From contig JBFWUB010000008.1 in NCBI GenBank assembly GCA_050247515.1, positions 62,001-126,000 on the forward strand: DNA of 64,000 nucleotides, in the 5' to 3' direction. The translations under genes were made by a program, and so were the position numbers. The notes beneath the pieces are model-generated. The model worked only from the letters and a program-made list of their open reading frames with translations. It ran no database searches and was not told the origin of the DNA. Every line of letters begins with the position of its first letter. Within the stretch, counting starts at the first letter, position 1. The DNA is from RAM1 sp050247515. Its GTDB lineage: Bacteria > Pseudomonadota > Gammaproteobacteria > Burkholderiales > Burkholderiaceae_C. Positions 60,141 through 64,000 of this stretch are shown here, one piece after another.

Positions 60141-60812
60141 ATGACTTCCTTTGAAACCCTGGTGTTCTGCACGAGCCATGTGGCCGGCCCCGCCGGTTGG
60201 GCCGCGCGCTACCGCCGCTGGCTGGACCACCACCGGGCGATGCCCTGGGACGCAACGCTGTTCTGCCTGGTAGACGATGCATCGCCCTGGCAGCCGCCCC
60301 ACAGCGAAGTGCTGGCCGTGGCGGCTTCGGCGCCGTTGCCGGTGGCGCCGGGCCTGCCACTGATGGCGCGTTTTGACGATCACCTGGGCCTGCACCCCGG
60401 CCGGCGCTTTCCGGGCTGGTGGCGCAGCTTTGTGCATTCTGTGGCGCTGGCCCGGCACTATGGCTGCCGCCGCATCGTGCACATCGAGTCCGACGCCTTT
60501 GTGCTGAGCCGGCGCATGCAGGGCTTTCTGGCGGGCCGCACGGCAGGCTGGACGGCCATGTGGTGCCCGCGCTGGGGCTTTGCCGAGTCCGCCATCCAGG
60601 TGATCTGCCGGGACCAGTTTGACGCTCTGCAGCGCCTGGGCGAGGGCGGTTGGGGGCAGCTTGACGGGGCCTTTGCCGAGCGCGTGCTGCCGTTCACCGA
60701 CGTGGTGCGCGAACCCCACGGCAACCGCTACAGTGAATTCCGCACCCGCATCCCCGGCTATGCCGATTTCGCCGCGCAGGTCACGCCCGCGCAGCAGGTG
60801 TGGTTCAGATAA
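60141..60812 (+). CDS. Conserved-looking hypothetical protein, possibly GT-A glycosyltransferase-like
   Basis: A 223-residue cytosolic protein I do not recognise with certainty. It begins ETLVFCTSHVAGPAGWAAR, followed by a strand pattern ending in CRRIVHIESDAFVLSRRMQG, where ESD sits like the DxD motif of GT-A transferases, and AMWCPRWGFAESAIQVICRD. This gives it a glycosyltransferase look without proving it. The ATG at 60141 is the first after the divergent spacer. Its last 8 bp overlap the convergent argF gene. Confidence 0.7.
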   Translation: MTSFETLVFCTSHVAGPAGWAARYRRWLDHHRAMPWDATLFCLVDDASPWQPPHSEVLAVAASAPLPVAPGLPLMARFDDHLGLHPGRRFPGWWRSFVHSVALARHYGCRRIVHIESDAFVLSRRMQGFLAGRTAGWTAMWCPRWGFAESAIQVICRDQFDALQRLGEGGWGQLDGAFAERVLPFTDVVREPHGNRYSEFRTRIPGYADFAAQVTPAQQVWFR

Positions 60813-61734
60813 CGCGGCCCAGCAGCAAAAACTCCATCAACGCCTTTTGCGCGTGCATGCGGTTCTCGGCCTCGTCCCACACGACCGATTGCGGGCCGTC
60901 GATCACATCGGCTTCGACCTCTTCACCGCGGTGCGCGGGCAGGCAGTGCATGAACAGGGCGTCGGGCTTGGCCACCTTCATCATCTCGGTGTCCACGCAC
61001 CAGTCGGCAAAAGCCTTTTTGCGCGCCTCGTTCTCCGCCTCGTAGCCCATGCTGGTCCACACGTCGGTGGTCACCAGGTCGGCGCCGCGGCAGGCGTCCA
61101 TGGGGTCCTTGAAGACCTTGTAGCTCTCCGAGCTGCGGATGCCGGCCACGTCCTGGTCCACCTCGTACCCGCTGGGCGTGCTCACATGCACGGTAAAGCC
61201 CAGCAGCTCGGCGGCCTGCAGCCAGGTGTTGGCCATGTTGTTGCCGTCGCCCACCCAGGCTACCACCTTGCCCTTGATCGAGCCGCGGTGTTCGATGTAG
61301 GTGAACACATCGGCCAGGATCTGGCAGGGGTGGAATTCGTTGGTCAGCCCGTTGATGACCGGCACGCGCGAATGCTCGGCAAAACGCTCGATCTTGTCCT
61401 GGCCGAAGGTGCGGATCATCACCAGGTCCACCATGCGGCTGATGACCTTGGCGCTGTCTTCAATCGGCTCGGCGCGGCCCAGCTGGCTTCCATCGGTGGT
61501 CAGGTGCACCACACTGCCACCCAGCTGGTACATGCCGGCCTCAAAGCTCACGCGCGTACGCGTGGAGGCTTTCTCGAAGATCATCGCCAGCGTGCGGTCG
61601 GCCAGTGGGTGGTACTTCTCGTAGGCCTTGAATTTCTTCTTGATGACGGCGGCGCGCTCGAACAGCCAGGCGTACTCGTCCGCCGTGAAGTCGCTGAACT
61701 GCAGGTAGTGCCGGATGGGGGCCGTCATGGTCAT
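60805..61734 (-). CDS. argF: Ornithine carbamoyltransferase
   Basis: A 309-residue enzyme joining carbamoyl phosphate and ornithine to citrulline in arginine synthesis. The carbamoyl phosphate loop is EKASTRTRVSFEAGMYQLGG, and the ornithine-side motif is FMHCLPAHRGEEV. HPCQILADVFTYIEH is also typical. The ATG at 61734 overlaps the argD stop by 4 bp; a second ATG at 61728 is possible. Confidence 0.98.
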   Translation of the reverse strand: MTMTAPIRHYLQFSDFTADEYAWLFERAAVIKKKFKAYEKYHPLADRTLAMIFEKASTRTRVSFEAGMYQLGGSVVHLTTDGSQLGRAEPIEDSAKVISRMVDLVMIRTFGQDKIERFAEHSRVPVINGLTNEFHPCQILADVFTYIEHRGSIKGKVVAWVGDGNNMANTWLQAAELLGFTVHVSTPSGYEVDQDVAGIRSSESYKVFKDPMDACRGADLVTTDVWTSMGYEAENEARKKAFADWCVDTEMMKVAKPDALFMHCLPAHRGEEVEADVIDGPQSVVWDEAENRMHAQKALMEFLLLGRVI

Positions 61735-62927
61735 TCCGCCAGGAATTGTTTGACCAGCGGCGCCAGGATGGCCACGATCTCGTCGGCTTCGGCCACCGTC
61801 AGGATCAGCGGAGGCACCAGCCGGATCACGCTGTCGGCGGTGACGCTGATCAAGAGGCCCGCCTCGGCCGCGCGCATGGTCAGCACGCCGCAGGGCCTGT
61901 CCAGCTCCACGCCGATCATCAGACCCTGGCCGCGGATGTCTTTCACCCCCTTCAGCCCGCCCAGCTCGCGCGCCAGCGCGCCCTTCAGGTGGGCGCCGAC
62001 GGTGGCGGCGTTGTCCAGCAGGCCGTCTTCTTCCATGATGCGGATGGTCTCGACCCCCGCGCGCATGGCCAGCGGGTTGCCGCCGAAGGTGGTTCCGTGG
62101 TTGCCCGGCTGGAAGATGTTGGCGGCCTTGGGGCCGGCCACCACGGCGCCGATGGGCACGCCCGAGCCCAGGCCCTTGGCCAGCGGCATCACATCAGGCT
62201 TGATGCCGGCCCACTGGTGGGCAAACCATTTGCCGGTGCGGCCCATGCCGCATTGCACTTCGTCGATCATCAGCAGCCAGTCCTTCTGGTCGCACAGCTC
62301 GCGCACCTGCTTCAGGTACTCAATGCGCATCGGGTTCACGCCGCCTTCGCCCTGGATGGTTTCAAAGAATACGGCCACGACGTTCGGGTTGCCCTCTGTG
62401 GACTTCTTGAGCGCTTCAATGTCGTTCAGCGGCACGCGGATGAAACCCTCCACCAGCGGGCCGAAGCCTTTTTGCACTTTCTCGTTGCCGGTGGCCGACA
62501 GGGTGGCAATGCTGCGGCCATGAAAGGCTTTCTCGTACACCACGATCTCGGGGCGCTCGATGCCCTTGTCGTGGCCGAACTTGCGCGCCAGCTTCAGCGC
62601 CGCCTCGTTGGCCTCCAGGCCCGTGCAGCAGAAAAACACGTTGGTCAGGCCCGACAGCTCCACCAGCTTGGCGGCCAGCTTTTCCTGGTTGGGCACGTGG
62701 TAGTAGTTGGAGCTGTGGATGATCTTGGCAATCTGGTCCTGCAAGGCAGGCACCAGCTTGGGGTGGTTGTGGCCCAGGGTATTGACCGCGATGCCGCCCA
62801 GACCGTCCAGGTACTGCTTGCCGTTCACGTCCCACACGCGGGCGCCCTGGCCATGCGACAGCGCAATGGGCACGCGGCCGTAGGTGTTCATGGTGTGCGG
62901 CGAAGAAGCTTCAATCAGGGCGGTCAT
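61731..62927 (-). CDS. argD: Acetylornithine aminotransferase
   Basis: A 398-residue class III PLP aminotransferase in arginine synthesis. The PLP Asp and Lys are in MIDEVQCGMGRTG and MPLAKGLGSGVPIGA, and GNHGTTFGGNPLAM is typical. The start MTALIEASSPHTMNTYGRVP is at 62927. It is translationally coupled to argF. The DUF3579 gene lies divergently upstream, a common neighbour in betaproteobacteria. Confidence 0.97.
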   Translation of the reverse strand: MTALIEASSPHTMNTYGRVPIALSHGQGARVWDVNGKQYLDGLGGIAVNTLGHNHPKLVPALQDQIAKIIHSSNYYHVPNQEKLAAKLVELSGLTNVFFCCTGLEANEAALKLARKFGHDKGIERPEIVVYEKAFHGRSIATLSATGNEKVQKGFGPLVEGFIRVPLNDIEALKKSTEGNPNVVAVFFETIQGEGGVNPMRIEYLKQVRELCDQKDWLLMIDEVQCGMGRTGKWFAHQWAGIKPDVMPLAKGLGSGVPIGAVVAGPKAANIFQPGNHGTTFGGNPLAMRAGVETIRIMEEDGLLDNAATVGAHLKGALARELGGLKGVKDIRGQGLMIGVELDRPCGVLTMRAAEAGLLISVTADSVIRLVPPLILTVAEADEIVAILAPLVKQFLAE

Positions 62928-63074
62928 GGGTCCTCCAAAAAAGCAAAGCGGCCCAACGAGATGGGCCGTTGAGACGCGATTTTAGGCGCACGACTTGCTT
63001 GCTTCCTTGACAATTCCGCATCAAAGCAATGCCCGCGGGGGCTGCGCCGTGACAGCGGACTGACAGTTCCCAAC

Positions 63075-63086
63075 TCTTATATAAGA
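63075..63086. promoter_or_regulatory. Second copy of the TCTTATATAAGA palindrome
   Basis: A perfect 12-bp palindrome identical to 39915-39926, located 70 bp before the DUF3579 start and 148 bp upstream of argD in the divergent spacer (62928-63155). AT-rich sequence with TAGAAT (63087-63092) follows directly, so a bound protein would cover a rightward promoter region. It may be an operator for the GntR regulator at 39078-39869. Confidence 0.55.
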
Positions 63087-63155
63087 TAGAATACTTGTGC
63101 GCCGCAGCATCAGTGATCCTGATGCCGTCGCCTCCTTCCAGACCGCCTCTACCCG

Positions 63156-63476
63156 ATGGTTTCCAGCTCCGCCAAAGAAGTCTTCATCCAGGGCCTGACC
63201 CGGGACGGCAAGACCTTTCGCCCCAGCGACTGGGCCGAGCGGCTGGCGGGCGTGATGAGCTCATTCCGCCCTGGCGGCGCCCAGCCGGGCAGCCACCTGG
63301 GTTATTCGCCCTGGTGCGTGCCGACCGTGATCAATGGCGTGAAATGCGTGGTGGTCAACCGCGAACTTCGCGAGCACGAGCCCATGGCCTGGGACTTCTG
63401 CCTGAATTTCGCCCGCGACAACGATTTGCAGGTGGCGGAGGCTTGCCTGGTGCCACAAGAAGACAACAAGCGCTGA
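63156..63476 (+). CDS. DUF3579 domain protein
   Basis: A 106-residue protein matching the betaproteobacterial DUF3579 family as I remember it. It begins with SAKEVFIQGLTRDGKTFRPSDWAERLAG, seen here in two parts (KEVFIQGLTRDGKTF and RPSDWAERLAG), then PWCVPTVINGVKCVVV and PMAWDFCLNFARDNDL. No function is known. It lies divergently from argD-argF. The start ATG at 63156 has no strong ribosome site. The palindrome 70 bp upstream hints at control with TCA genes. Confidence 0.85.
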   Translation: MVSSSAKEVFIQGLTRDGKTFRPSDWAERLAGVMSSFRPGGAQPGSHLGYSPWCVPTVINGVKCVVVNRELREHEPMAWDFCLNFARDNDLQVAEACLVPQEDNKR

Positions 63477-63479
63477 AGT

Positions 63480-63506
63480 ACCGGCTGCACGGGGTGCCCA
63501 GCCGGT
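63480..63506. terminator. Hairpin between convergent DUF3579 and antitoxin genes
   Basis: ACCGGCTG and CAGCCGGT form an 8-bp stem with an 11-base loop in the 29-bp convergent gap. No T-run follows in either direction, so it would be a weak bidirectional terminator at best. Confidence 0.3.
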
Positions 63507-63811
63507 CAAAGAATCGCCTGGAGTCCTTTGTCGGCGATGACATTGAGCAACTTCAATGCGGGCCCGGCGGGATGCGTTGCGCCCTGTTCCCACTTGCGCA
63601 CGGTAGATGCGGTGGTGTGCAGATGATGGGCGAACACCGGTTGACTAAACCTGAGCGCTTCGCGCAGGCGCTTGATGTCCGCCGCGCTGAAAGCGCGAAC
63701 TGGCGGGGGACAGATGGCGTCGAACTCGCGCATGGTCACCTTGCTGATCGCACCAGCCTCGTGCAGCGCGGCCAAATCGCCCCGCAGTGATTCAATCAGT
63801 TTGGTCGTCAC
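63506..63811 (-). CDS. higA: HigA-type antitoxin, XRE helix-turn-helix
   Basis: A 101-residue antitoxin with DNA-binding domain. KVTMREFDAICPPPVRAFSA is followed by the helix-turn-helix LREALRFSQPVFAHHLHTTASTVRKWEQG (residues 55-83, given in part as SQPVFAHHLHTTASTVRKWE) and GPALKLLNVI. This pattern is typical of antitoxins paired with RelE/Gp49-like toxins. GGAGG lies 6 bp before the GTG at 63811. It overlaps the upstream toxin gene by 20 bp, the toxin-first order of higBA-like pairs. Confidence 0.87.
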   Translation of the reverse strand: MTTKLIESLRGDLAALHEAGAISKVTMREFDAICPPPVRAFSAADIKRLREALRFSQPVFAHHLHTTASTVRKWEQGATHPAGPALKLLNVIADKGLQAIL

Positions 63812-64000
63812 AACATACCTCCAGCAAAACCCCGGCTTCAGTGGCCTTGCGCAATCCGTCCACCGGCAGAGCCAGGAATACCTTGCCCGCAAACTGAAGC
63901 GCCTTCCTTTCCTCCTGCGTGATGTTTGCCTGGTCGCTCTTTCGAAAGCCATGCAGGAAGACGTAGCGGCTGCCCATCCTGGCTGACACCAGCGTGCGAT
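63792..64000 (-). CDS. higB: RelE/HigB (Gp49-like) toxin, N-terminus beyond window
   Basis: The C-terminal 69 or so residues of a RelE/HigB-type toxin, an mRNA-cleaving ribosome-associated RNase in this family. The frame stays open to base 64000. RTLVSARMGSRYVFLHGF followed by RKSDQANITQEERKAL matches the conserved end of Gp49-like toxins. A GTG at 63989 is in frame but is likely internal, since the match to the family begins before it. It overlaps the antitoxin start by 20 bp. Confidence 0.8.
   Translation of the reverse strand, partial: RTLVSARMGSRYVFLHGFRKSDQANITQEERKALQFAGKVFLALPVDGLRKATEAGVLLEVCCDDQTD

Overview
This is a GC-rich, densely coded 64-kb chromosomal window. The proteins and gene order point to a betaproteobacterium of the order Burkholderiales, most likely the family Comamonadaceae; this is inferred from gene content and not proven. 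I see no tRNA, rRNA, insertion sequence, CRISPR array or integrated prophage. No gene-free stretch exceeds about 230 bases.

Region 1 (1-19533) starts with lysS, cut at the window edge, and then holds a surface-glycan island of about 18 kb. Its left part has a MurJ/MviN-like flippase, a CitE/HpcH-like protein, an initiating sugar transferase, an AsnB-type amidotransferase, a GT-B-like protein, a formyltransferase and a polysaccharide deacetylase. Its right part (9330-19533) is one tight, overlapping run that looks like a complete nonulosonic (legionaminic-type) acid pathway: PglF/LegB dehydratase, a CBS-fused LegC aminotransferase, NeuD/LegH acetyltransferase, NeuC/LegG, NeuB/LegI and NeuA/LegF. 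A WbpG/PseA-type amidotransferase with its own HisF and HisH copies suggests that the sugar carries an acetamidino group.

Region 2 (19544-32775) holds a LON-domain protein, a YggT protein and then a long leftward housekeeping array: leuC-leuD-leuB-asd-fimV-truA-trpF-trpB-trpA-accD. It links leucine, aspartate-family, tryptophan and fatty-acid synthesis with tRNA modification and a polar hub protein.

Region 3 (32802-45272) is a TCA-cycle block: a LysR regulator, gltA, sdhE-sdhB-sdhA-sdhD-sdhC, a GntR/HutC-type regulator, and divergently mdh, a CitE-like gene, a small secreted protein and acnB, closed by a strong terminator. A 12-bp palindrome lies between the GntR gene and mdh. It recurs once near the right end, upstream of a DUF3579 gene.

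Region 4 (45325-52730) is accessory. A small catalase-like haem protein converges with an operon of two mutually paralogous, unrecognised proteins and a DyP-type peroxidase. A frame-disrupted small gene, an M15 peptidase with a probable peptidoglycan-binding domain, an XRE/MmyB regulator and an orphan histidine kinase follow. The catalase/DyP/paralog-pair cluster is my best candidate for an undescribed system.

Region 5 (52886-64000) holds acnA coupled to an FAD monooxygenase, the kynB-kynU-kynA tryptophan degradation operon, a YkgJ-type cysteine-cluster protein, an unrecognised glycosyltransferase-like protein, argD-argF, a DUF3579 gene and a HigBA-type toxin-antitoxin pair cut by the right edge.
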